A stretch of DNA of 7,633 nt, from NCBI GenBank assembly GCA_021793895.1, contig JAJYRW010000063.1, positions 1 to 7,633 of the forward strand, in the 5' to 3' direction. Below, piece by piece: positions 1-6,254 of the stretch (positions are counted from its first letter, which is position 1; every line of letters begins with the position of its first letter). Source of the DNA: Actinomycetes bacterium. GTDB lineage: Bacteria; Actinomycetota; Actinomycetes; Actinomycetales; JAJYRW01. The position numbers and the translations under genes are program-made. The notes under the pieces were generated by a model, which was not told the origin of the DNA, searched no databases, and saw only the letters and a program-made list of their open reading frames with translations.

Positions 1-171
1 TCGATCAAGAGGTTGCGACGCACTCATGAGAAACGGCTTCGCGCTCATCGGAACTCGGTGGGGCAGCGCGGCTGCCGTCGGGGCGCCTTCATTGCAGCAG
101 CTGGGCGAGTTGGTGCGTTGAGTGTGTGGCTGCCGCAAAAGGGCGATTGATGCCCAGTTTTCGAATCCCTG

Positions 172-187
172 TTGACACGAGTGTAAA
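172..187. promoter_or_regulatory. Candidate operator: inverted repeat over the -35 box
   Basis: ACAC-GA-GTGT (175-184) is a perfect 4-bp-arm dyad. Two further pairs, TT at 172-173 with AA at 186-187, extend it, giving TT-n-ACAC-GA-GTGT-n-AA. It covers the -35 hexamer, where a repressor would block RNA polymerase, as expected for an inducible sugar operon controlled by a LacI- or DeoR-type protein. No regulator gene is identified in the window, so the binding protein is unknown. The short arms could arise by chance. Confidence 0.35.
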
Positions 188-199
188 AGTACGTCTAAT
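172..199 (+). promoter_or_regulatory. Predicted sigma-70-type promoter of the kinase-transporter operon
   Basis: A perfect -35 hexamer TTGACA (172-177) is followed by a 16-bp spacer and TCTAAT (194-199), which matches the -10 consensus at five of six positions. Transcription would start near 205-207, giving a leader of about 50 nt before the kinase start at 257. The promoter lies in an A+T-rich stretch just after a G+C-rich segment and directly precedes a co-directional gene block with very short spacings. It is the only near-consensus promoter I can see in the window and probably drives genes 257-6116. The assignment is by eye and no start site is known. Confidence 0.65.
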
Positions 200-215
200 G
201 TCCATGGGTAGAAAC

Positions 216-229
216 ATTCAATGATGAAT
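216..229. promoter_or_regulatory. Second inverted repeat in the operon leader
   Basis: ATTCA-ATGA-TGAAT is a perfect 5-bp-arm inverted repeat with a 4-nt centre, about 10-25 nt downstream of the predicted transcription start. It could be a second operator site below the promoter, or a weak leader hairpin. Being A+T-rich, it is only modest evidence. Confidence 0.25.
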
Positions 230-240
230 TAATATTCTCA

Positions 241-246
241 GGGTGG
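241..246 (+). promoter_or_regulatory. Ribosome binding site deciding the kinase start (ATG 257)
   Basis: GGGTGG is the only Shine-Dalgarno-like string before the kinase. Its distance to the upstream in-frame ATG at 248 is 1 nt, which is too close to work. The distance to ATG 257 is 10 nt, at the long end of the usable range. This favours the start at 257, three codons downstream of the longest possible frame. Confidence 0.5.
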
Positions 247-256
247 AATGAGCCGA

Positions 257-1738
257 ATGATAGCCAATGGTGGTGATCACCAAAATGCGTACGTGCTGGC
301 CTTTGACCAGGGCACAACAAACAGCAAAGCGCTTCTAATAGATGCCGCTACCGGCGCCGTCGTGCGGAAGTCCGTCAAGCCTGTTGGAGTGCAACATATT
401 GGTCCCGATCGAGTGGAGCAAGATGGCGAAAAGATCTGGTCGTCGATAGTTTCTGCCGCCGCTGAATGCTTGGAGCAGGTACCTTCATCGAGGCTGCGTG
501 GAATCACGATTTCTAGTCAGCGGGAATCCGTAGCGGTTTGGGACGCAAAAACCGGCCATTTGCTGGGTCCAGTGATCGGGTGGCAGGACAGCAGAACTGT
601 CGAGGAATGCCGGCGTCTCGCCAGCTCCGCTGATCGCGTGCGCGCCCTGACTGGCCTCGAGCTCGACCCGATGTATTCGGCGTCAAAAATGCGGTGGCTA
701 GTGAATAACAGCGATTTGAAAAAAGACGCCAACATTCACATTGGGACGATTGACACTTTTCTTCTCGAGAGATTGACCGGCAATCACCTTACAGAACCCG
801 GGAATGCTTCTCGTACTCTGCTTTTTGACATCGAAATGGGTGTGTGGAGCGAGGAGCTCTGCGACCTTTTTGATGTTCCAAGTGCGCTACTGCCACAGGT
901 CGTATCGTCTCAAGGAGACTTTGGAGTAACGCGCAGAGGATTGCCGATTCCTTCTGGCGTGCCGATTCTTGCTGTGCTGGCGGATTCTCATGCGGCGCTG
1001 TATTTGCACAGCCGTGGTAGAGAGCAAATTGCCAAAGCAACGTATGGCACCGGCACATCCGTGATGGCCGTGATTCCGAAACCTGACGCCGCCAGCTCAG
1101 TAGCCAGCACTATTGCATGGGCAAACCCCGATCCGGTGTACGCGGCTGAAGGCAACATCTTGGCTTCAGGTGCTGCATTGGAATTAATGGCACGACTTAT
1201 TACAGACGGTGACATTACTCTTCTTGGCGAATTGGCTGCCAAGGCCACGTCTTCTGGAGGCGTGAGTTTCGTTCCGGCTCTTTCAGGACTAGGAGCTCCC
1301 TATTTTGACCGCTCCGCCAGCGGCATCATTGACGGGATTAATGGTGGCATTTCAAAAGGACTTTTGGCACGAGCCGCATTCGAAGCAGTAGTCCATCAGG
1401 TCGCCGACGTGGTGGAAGCATTTGAATCTCAGGGCACAGTAGAAATTGAACAGTTATATGCCGACGGTGGGGCCAGCTCGTCGAGATTTTTAATGGAATT
1501 GCAGGCCCTTGTGTTACAGCGCCCGGTATTAATTTCTTCCATCGAGGAAGCCTCGGCTTTAGGCACAGCACTTTTCGCCTGTCACAGCCATCAACTCGCA
1601 GAGCCAACGGCGTGGAGGTTAGAACCGCCGACGATTATTGACCTACCCCAATCAGATTCGCAGGTATCCCGCCGTCAGTGGCGACGGGCAGTTGATCGTT
1701 CGCGCGGCCGCTCAATATTGGCCGAAGACGACTATTAA
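257..1738 (+). CDS. FGGY-family carbohydrate kinase (glycerol-kinase-like; candidate D-apulose kinase)
   Basis: This 493-residue cytoplasmic kinase should transfer the ATP gamma-phosphate to a sugar or polyol; the length is normal for FGGY kinases. Visible motifs, numbered from ATG 257, are the phosphate loop DQGTTNSK (17-24), QRES (88-91), WQDSRT (109-114), YSASK (140-144), catalytic Asp243 in ADSHAA, the glycine loop YGTGTS (263-268) and the adenine-site motif DGGASSSRF (403-411). The arrangement follows E. coli glycerol kinase: Arg89, Glu90, Tyr140 and Asp243 align with its Arg83, Glu84, Tyr135 and Asp245. Its Gln246 is Ser244 here, which argues against glycerol. With a sugar importer, isomerase and split transketolase nearby, the inferred substrate is a ketopentose, possibly D-apulose. 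An alternative ATG at 248 lacks a usable ribosome site. Family call is firm; substrate is inference. Confidence 0.9.
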   Translation: MIANGGDHQNAYVLAFDQGTTNSKALLIDAATGAVVRKSVKPVGVQHIGPDRVEQDGEKIWSSIVSAAAECLEQVPSSRLRGITISSQRESVAVWDAKTGHLLGPVIGWQDSRTVEECRRLASSADRVRALTGLELDPMYSASKMRWLVNNSDLKKDANIHIGTIDTFLLERLTGNHLTEPGNASRTLLFDIEMGVWSEELCDLFDVPSALLPQVVSSQGDFGVTRRGLPIPSGVPILAVLADSHAALYLHSRGREQIAKATYGTGTSVMAVIPKPDAASSVASTIAWANPDPVYAAEGNILASGAALELMARLITDGDITLLGELAAKATSSGGVSFVPALSGLGAPYFDRSASGIIDGINGGISKGLLARAAFEAVVHQVADVVEAFESQGTVEIEQLYADGGASSSRFLMELQALVLQRPVLISSIEEASALGTALFACHSHQLAEPTAWRLEPPTIIDLPQSDSQVSRRQWRRAVDRSRGRSILAEDDY

Positions 1739-1745
1739 AAGGAGG
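1737..1745 (+). promoter_or_regulatory. Strong ribosome binding site selecting GTG 1751
   Basis: AAAAGGAGG overlaps the kinase stop codon. It is 5 nt from GTG 1751 but only 2 nt from the in-frame TTG at 1748, so GTG is the likely start of the DUF2291 gene. Confidence 0.65.
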
Positions 1746-1750
1746 CTTTG

Positions 1751-2416
1751 GTGTCGTCTCACACAGCAAAAAAACCGTGGTGGCAGCGCAGAAAATTCTA
1801 TGTGCTCATTTGTGTTGTAATTCTTCTGGTGCTCATGGTTTGGGACACCAAAATCGTGGGCTTTGACGAAAAAGAAGAAGTTGCGGCGGATACCGCAGAA
1901 CAATACGCAGAAGAGGCGTATGACTCTGTTGTTGTTGCGGGAGTAACGGAACGAGCCATCCCTATTACTGAACTGGTCGACCAAATGCTTGATGATCCAG
2001 ATGGAACTGGCGAAGAATACGGTCAACGCGAAGATGATGATAAGCCTTACAGTTTTGCTGTATCCGCCACGGGATTGGTCGTAGAAGGCGAATTCGGGGA
2101 AGTCGGCTTGGACATTGACGGGCTAGATAGTGATTTCACTGTCGGCATTGCTGTGCCCCCGTTGGGATCAGCTACGGCGCTGCGCGATGCCAGCGGTGAA
2201 GTGGCTTTCGGTGATTTCGTAAACCAAACCGAATATCAAAATGTCGCTTTAGAACTCAATAACAAAGCGGCAGAAGAAGTGTTCGGTGATCTGGATCCTG
2301 ATGATCTTGAGGGTGAAGATGTCACGGTGATGGGGGCCGTGACTTGGACGTCGAAAACTGGTGGAGAAATCGACCATCTAACGATTACGCCAGTGGAAAT
2401 AGAGGTGGGACTATGA
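1751..2416 (+). CDS. DUF2291 family membrane-anchored protein of a sugar ABC transporter operon
   Basis: The 221-residue protein has a basic N-terminus (KKPWWQRRK, residues 8-15), one hydrophobic segment (about 16-31) with no lipobox cysteine, then an acidic soluble domain. This predicts a single membrane anchor with the domain outside the membrane. The C-terminal half has features I associate with DUF2291: VSATGLVVEGEFGEV (104-118), GSATALRDASGEVAFGDFVNQ (about 139-159) and a final ITPVEIEVG (212-220). DUF2291 genes are commonly found beside ribose-type ABC transporters; their function is not established. It starts 12 nt after the kinase and overlaps the ATPase start by 4 bp (ATGA), so it is very likely co-translated with the transporter. 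A role in binding-protein capture or importer assembly is speculation. The family call rests on recall of the motif pattern. Confidence 0.8.
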   Translation: MSSHTAKKPWWQRRKFYVLICVVILLVLMVWDTKIVGFDEKEEVAADTAEQYAEEAYDSVVVAGVTERAIPITELVDQMLDDPDGTGEEYGQREDDDKPYSFAVSATGLVVEGEFGEVGLDIDGLDSDFTVGIAVPPLGSATALRDASGEVAFGDFVNQTEYQNVALELNNKAAEEVFGDLDPDDLEGEDVTVMGAVTWTSKTGGEIDHLTITPVEIEVGL

Positions 2417-3954
2417 CCACGGAGAGCGTATCCAAACCACTTTTAAAGGCACGGCAAATCACTAAAGCGTACGGCGCAACGCGTGCTTTGCGTGGTGTTG
2501 ACTTCACAATTGAGGAAGGCAAAATCACGGCGCTTATCGGAGAAAATGGCGCAGGAAAGTCTACACTCATGAAAATTCTAGCAGGTGTGGAGCAGCCGTC
2601 TTCAGGAATGATAACGATGAACGGCGAAAAAGTAGTCTTCAATTCGCCGACAGAGGCAGCGGCGCACGGCGTTTCTATTATCCATCAAGAACTAAATCTT
2701 GTTCCAAACCTGTCGATTTCGGACAATATTTTTCTAGGCCGTGAACTGCATCGCGGCGACTTCATTGACTATGAGAAACAAAAAGAAATCGCTCGAGAGG
2801 CACTGGAGCGTTTAGAAGAGCCACTGGACCCCGGCATGCTAGCTGGTGACTTGCGCTTAGGGCAGCAACAGTTGGTTGAAATAGCCCGTTCCCTCACGCG
2901 GGACACCAAGGTTCTCATCATGGACGAACCCACCTCGGCGCTGTCCCACGCTGAAGTTCAGATTCTTTTCCGCGTCATGCGTGATTTGGCTTCGCGCGGC
3001 GTAGCGATCATCTACATTTCGCATCATCTGGATGAATGTCTAGAGATTGCAGACCACGCGGTGATACTTCGTGACGGCTTAATCGTGGCGAAAGAGCCCA
3101 TGGCGGACGTTGACCTCGCTTGGATAATTACGAATATGGTCGGCCGTGACCAGGATGATCTTTACTCGCGCATGGAGCACCGGCCGGGTGAAGTGCTCCT
3201 GTCTGTTGAGGATGTCGTGGTCGCGGACCCCGGCATGCCGGGCCGGGTTGCGGTCCAAGGCGTGAACTTTGAGTTGCACGAAGGTGAAGTTGTCGGCATC
3301 TACGGGTTGATGGGGGCCGGCCGTACTGAATTACTGGAAGCAATTGCAGGCCGTAACGCATTGGAGAGCGGACGCATCCTCCTCGACGGGCAGGACATCA
3401 AGAAAAGCAGTATTGCTGATCGAATCTCCTCTGGCGTAATTCTCGTCCCAGAAGATCGTCAGCGTGACGGCTTAGTGCAGGCGTTAAGTGTTGGGGCGAA
3501 TTTGGCGCTAGCTGCAATCGAAAAGCTATATAAAGGCGGATTCATCTCATCTCGTCTTGAAAAAGAACAAGGAAGCCAAGTCGGTGACCAAGTTCGCTTG
3601 AAGGCCGCGAGTCTAAGCGCTTCGATTGGATCGCTCTCAGGCGGTAACCAGCAAAAGGTCGTCATTGGAAAAGCCATGATGACCAGTCCGCGTGTTCTTG
3701 TGCTTGACGAGCCCACCCGCGGCATTGATGTAGGCGCCAAAGCGGACATTTTTGGGCTTATGGCCTCCGAAGCTCGAAAAGGTCGAGCCGTACTGTTCGC
3801 AACCTCAGAAGTCGGTGAAGTGCTCAATGCATGCGACCGAATCCTAGTGATGTCTCGCGGGAAATTAGTAGCTGATCTTTATCCCCACGAAGTTAACCGT
3901 GAATCTCTAATGACTTTGGCCGATTCAGGCTCGATTGATGAGGACGTTAAATGA
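2413..3954 (+). CDS. Sugar ABC transporter ATP-binding protein (RbsA/MglA type, two ATPase domains)
   Basis: A 513-residue fusion of two ABC ATPase domains powers uptake by the neighbouring permease at the inner face of the membrane. Domain 1 has Walker A GENGAGKST (43-51), Q-loop Gln92 (HQELN), a signature LRLGQQQ (147-153), Walker B VLIMDEPTS (167-175) and switch histidines (SHH, 203-205). Domain 2 has a degenerate Walker A, GLMGAGRTEL (298-307), a canonical signature LSGGNQQKV (408-416) and Walker B VLVLDEPTRGID (428-439). Its switch histidine is replaced (ATSEVGEV). One good and one degenerate site is normal for CUT2 ATPases and is not damage. ATG 2413 is chosen because GAGG (2402-2405) lies 7 nt upstream and because it overlaps the preceding TGA; the frame is open further upstream but that extension is not conserved. 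The substrate cannot be told from this subunit. Confidence 0.95.
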   Translation: MTTESVSKPLLKARQITKAYGATRALRGVDFTIEEGKITALIGENGAGKSTLMKILAGVEQPSSGMITMNGEKVVFNSPTEAAAHGVSIIHQELNLVPNLSISDNIFLGRELHRGDFIDYEKQKEIAREALERLEEPLDPGMLAGDLRLGQQQLVEIARSLTRDTKVLIMDEPTSALSHAEVQILFRVMRDLASRGVAIIYISHHLDECLEIADHAVILRDGLIVAKEPMADVDLAWIITNMVGRDQDDLYSRMEHRPGEVLLSVEDVVVADPGMPGRVAVQGVNFELHEGEVVGIYGLMGAGRTELLEAIAGRNALESGRILLDGQDIKKSSIADRISSGVILVPEDRQRDGLVQALSVGANLALAAIEKLYKGGFISSRLEKEQGSQVGDQVRLKAASLSASIGSLSGGNQQKVVIGKAMMTSPRVLVLDEPTRGIDVGAKADIFGLMASEARKGRAVLFATSEVGEVLNACDRILVMSRGKLVADLYPHEVNRESLMTLADSGSIDEDVK

Positions 3955-5081
3955 CCACCAAAACTGCTGCAGAAAGATCCGCCCTCGGTCGCAGGGTCCT
4001 TGGAAACAGGGGGATCGGGGAATTCCTTCTCGATCAGCGCGCTTTTCTAGCTCTATTTGCTTTAATTATCATTTTTGCCCTGATGAGTGACAGCTTCTTA
4101 ACGACCTCGAACCTCATCACAATGACTAAGCACGTCGCCTATAACGGCTTACTGGCTATAGGAATGTTGTTCGTAATAATCACCGGCGGTATCGATCTAT
4201 CTGTTGGATCGACAGTCGGGTTATCTGGGGTGGTGGCTGGGGCATTACTTCAGGGGTGGGAAATCACCGTATTCGACGCCACCCTTTATCCGGCGGTGTG
4301 GGTCGTTATAGCGATCTCTTTGGGTGTCGGAGCGCTTGTCGGTTTCATTAACGGAATATTAGTCACAAGATTAAATGTCGCCCCCTTCATTGCGACACTC
4401 GGTATGCTCTACGTTGCTCGTGGTGCGGCACTGCTGTTGTCGAACGGGTCAACATTTCCAAAACTCCGCGGTGAGCCTGAACTTGGTAATACTGGATTTT
4501 CGTTCCTGGGTCTTTCCCGGCCCCTAGGAATACCCACAGCCATCTGGATCATGGTTATTGCGGCGATTGTGGCGATAATTTTAGCGAATCGAACTCGTTT
4601 TGGCCGCTGGATGTATGCCATTGGCGGCAATCCCCGTGCTGCACAATTATCTGGCACTCCGGTGAAGAAAGTCACTGTGTGGGTCTATGTGATTTCAGGT
4701 CTATGCGCCGCTATGGCAGGCCTGATAATTACTTCAGAACTTACAGCCGCCGCCCCACAAACGGGAGACACATTTGAGTTGAACGCTATCGCGGCGGTTG
4801 TTATTGGTGGTGCGTCCCTCATGGGCGGGCGCGGCACCGTTAAGGGAGCCCTGATTGGTGCTTTTGTGATCGGTTTCCTTTCCGACGGTCTGGTTTTGAT
4901 CGGAGTATCAAGTTTCTGGCAGACCGTTATCAAGGGCCTGGTCATCATTTTGGCAGTTGCTCTGGACCAAGTGCAGGAACGTTTGAAGGCTTACCGCGCA
5001 GCGGCGCAAGCTGCCCAAGCGGTGAAACAAGAAGCCCAGGAACGTGAACAACAAATGGCCAAACCCGGCCCCCGAGCGTAA
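3951..5081 (+). CDS. Ribose-type sugar ABC transporter permease (RbsC-like)
   Basis: The 376-residue polytopic membrane protein belongs to the BPD_transp_2 (CUT2) permease family. A first hydrophobic helix at about 32-48 is followed by several more up to about residue 339. Family motifs seen are GGIDLSVGS (79-87), GGNPRAAQLSG (225-235, in the cytoplasmic loop expected to contact the ATPase) and a glycine-rich stretch from LNAIAAVVIGG (277-287) into SLMGGRGTVKGA (289-300). RbsC-like permeases probably act as homodimers, fitting one permease gene per operon. The ATG overlaps the ATPase stop by 4 bp, with GAGGA (3940-3944) 6 nt before it. After the last helix there is a charged Ala/Gln/Glu-rich tail of about 35 residues, predicted to be helical and cytoplasmic, which appears longer than in E. 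coli RbsC. Confidence 0.94.
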   Translation: MTTKTAAERSALGRRVLGNRGIGEFLLDQRAFLALFALIIIFALMSDSFLTTSNLITMTKHVAYNGLLAIGMLFVIITGGIDLSVGSTVGLSGVVAGALLQGWEITVFDATLYPAVWVVIAISLGVGALVGFINGILVTRLNVAPFIATLGMLYVARGAALLLSNGSTFPKLRGEPELGNTGFSFLGLSRPLGIPTAIWIMVIAAIVAIILANRTRFGRWMYAIGGNPRAAQLSGTPVKKVTVWVYVISGLCAAMAGLIITSELTAAAPQTGDTFELNAIAAVVIGGASLMGGRGTVKGALIGAFVIGFLSDGLVLIGVSSFWQTVIKGLVIILAVALDQVQERLKAYRAAAQAAQAVKQEAQEREQQMAKPGPRA

Positions 5082-5096
5082 CTTCAAGGAGGAAAA

Positions 5097-6116
5097 ATGC
5101 GACGCTCATTGACAAAAAGCGCGGTAGTTTTCGCCGCTGCTTCCATACTCACTCTCAGCGCCTGTTCAAACGGCGATACCGGTGATGACAGCCTCGATAC
5201 CGGTGCGGAAGCACAAGAGGAAGGGGACGAGGCCGAGGGCGGTGAACGTGATGGCCTTATCGCTGTCATTACCCCTGCTCACTCGAACGAATTCTTTAAG
5301 GCAGAAGCAGATGCTGCCGTGGCCGCGGCCGAAGAACTGGGATATACCGCTCAGTCTGACTCTCACGATGATGATCCTAATAAGCAGAGCGAATTGATCG
5401 ACTCGGCTATCTCAAATGATGCTGCAGCGATCATCCTCGATAATGCCGGTGCGGATGTCACTGTTGGTGCCGTGGAAAAAGCGAGAGACGCTGGAATTCC
5501 GGTCTTCCTGATTGATCGTGAAATAAACGAAAGCGATATTGCGGTTTCCCAAATTGTTGCGGATAACTCCCAGGGTGCTGGCTTGGTAGCAGAAGCATTC
5601 GTGGAAGAACTGGAAGGCGAAGGTAAATACTTCGAACTATTCGGCATCGAAACTGACACCAATGCTCATGTTCGCTCGGATGCGTTCCACTCGGTGATCG
5701 ATCAATATGAAGACATGGAACAAGTGGGAGTCGAAACCGCGAACTGGGATCAACAAGAAGCGTTTGAGAAGGTCCAAACGATTCTGCAAAATCACGATGA
5801 CATCGACGGCATTATTGCCGGCAACGACACGATGGCGGTTGGTGCTGTCGCCGCTGTCGAAGAAGCTGGTTTGCTTGACGACATTGTTATCGCCGGTTTT
5901 GACGGTGCGCCTGACGCGGTAGAAGCGATTAAAGAAGGCAAGATGCTTGCCACCGCGATGCAGCCCGCTGTGGAGATAGCTGAGATGGCCGTCGAACAAG
6001 CCGACGCGTACATACAAAATGGCGAGACAGGCTTGCCTGAGAAGCAATCTGTGAACTGTGTTTTGATCGACGATAGTAACGCTGAGCAGTACACACTATT
6101 TGAATTGGACGACTGA
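5097..6116 (+). CDS. Sugar-binding lipoprotein (RbsB-like, Peripla_BP_4 family)
   Basis: A 339-residue extracytoplasmic receptor delivers sugar to the permease. It has a lipoprotein signal peptide with lipobox LSAC (Cys23), then an acidic linker of about 28 residues typical of Gram-positive binding proteins. By motif alignment to E. coli RbsB, its ribose-contact set appears preserved: Asn64, Phe66 and Phe67 (NEFF; RbsB N13, F15, F16), Asp140-Arg141 (D89, R90), Arg193 (R141), Asn243 in AGNDTMAVGA (N190), Asp269 in GFDG (D215) and Gln289 (Q235). This supports a small pentose-like aldose ligand but does not separate ribose, apiose or others. AAGGAGG (5086-5092) lies 4 nt before the ATG, and the gene starts 15 nt after the permease. 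It is followed by a strong hairpin, which may help stabilise the upstream mRNA and raise receptor yield. Confidence 0.94.
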   Translation: MRRSLTKSAVVFAAASILTLSACSNGDTGDDSLDTGAEAQEEGDEAEGGERDGLIAVITPAHSNEFFKAEADAAVAAAEELGYTAQSDSHDDDPNKQSELIDSAISNDAAAIILDNAGADVTVGAVEKARDAGIPVFLIDREINESDIAVSQIVADNSQGAGLVAEAFVEELEGEGKYFELFGIETDTNAHVRSDAFHSVIDQYEDMEQVGVETANWDQQEAFEKVQTILQNHDDIDGIIAGNDTMAVGAVAAVEEAGLLDDIVIAGFDGAPDAVEAIKEGKMLATAMQPAVEIAEMAVEQADAYIQNGETGLPEKQSVNCVLIDDSNAEQYTLFELDD

Positions 6117-6122
6117 GTTCCG

Positions 6123-6165
6123 GGAGTGGGTGACGGCATCACTCATCGGGAGCGTCGCCCACTCC
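6123..6165 (+). terminator. Large hairpin after the binding-protein gene (terminator or mRNA-stabilising stem)
   Basis: GGAGTGGGTGACG (6123-6135) pairs with CGTCGCCCACTCC (6153-6165) over 13 bp with one G-U pair and a 17-nt loop. It begins 6 nt after the binding-protein stop codon. No U-run follows immediately, so it does not look like a classical intrinsic terminator. A second small hairpin, CTCGC-ACT-GCGAG, lies at 6168-6180 and a T-rich stretch at 6193-6202. It may give partial termination or protect the transporter mRNA from 3' decay, with some read-through to the isomerase. Confidence 0.55.
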
Positions 6166-6192
6166 ACCTCGCACTGCGAGCGAAGTCATCAC

Positions 6193-6222
6193 TTTATTTT
6201 TTGTCACAACTATGAGTATCAT
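6193..6222 (+). promoter_or_regulatory. Possible weak promoter for the isomerase-transketolase block
   Basis: The stretch from 6191 to 6252 is A+T-rich. TATCAT (6217-6222) matches the -10 consensus at five of six positions, but the best -35 at an 18-bp spacing is TTTATT (6193-6198), a poor match. A short inverted repeat ATGA-GTA-TCAT (6212-6222) overlaps the -10 and could bind a regulator. The support is the position between a hairpin and a new gene with its own ribosome binding site; the boxes alone would not justify the call. Confidence 0.25.
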
Positions 6223-6254
6223 TGTTTTGAATTAAAGATCGGAGTTGAATAATT

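Noticed and set aside
1..48. Possible start of a divergent - strand gene (ATG at 48-46 or 27-25, running off the left edge), for example a regulator
   Set aside because: Only 9-16 codons are visible, no good ribosome binding site precedes either ATG, and no helix-turn-helix can be seen. Plausible from context but unsupported.
2..121. Open + strand frame ending in TGA at 119-121, 39 codons, possible C-terminus of an upstream gene
   Set aside because: G+C at third positions is high, but the peptide (…GTRWGSAAAVGAPSLQQLGELVR) matches no family I recognise, and other frames are also open here because the DNA is G+C-rich. Not enough to call a gene.
257..1738. Glycerol kinase (GlpK) or xylulokinase (XylB) as the gene's identity
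   Set aside because: The substrate-site change and the importer/isomerase/transketolase context argue against glycerol. The motif pattern is closer to GlpK than XylB and no XylA is present.
2344..2412. Upstream extension of the ABC ATPase frame to ATG 2344
   Set aside because: It would add 23 residues overlapping the DUF2291 gene with no ribosome binding site. ATG 2413 has one and gives a normal N-terminus for the family.
3303..3332. Degenerate Walker A in the second ATPase domain as a sign of inactivation
   Set aside because: G-x-x-G-A-G-R-T in place of GKS/T is the usual state of the second domain in RbsA/MglA/XylG-type proteins.
5084..5922. Several antisense and out-of-frame open stretches over the binding-protein gene
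   Set aside because: They lack ribosome binding sites and recognisable domains, and lie entirely inside a well-supported gene; shadow frames.
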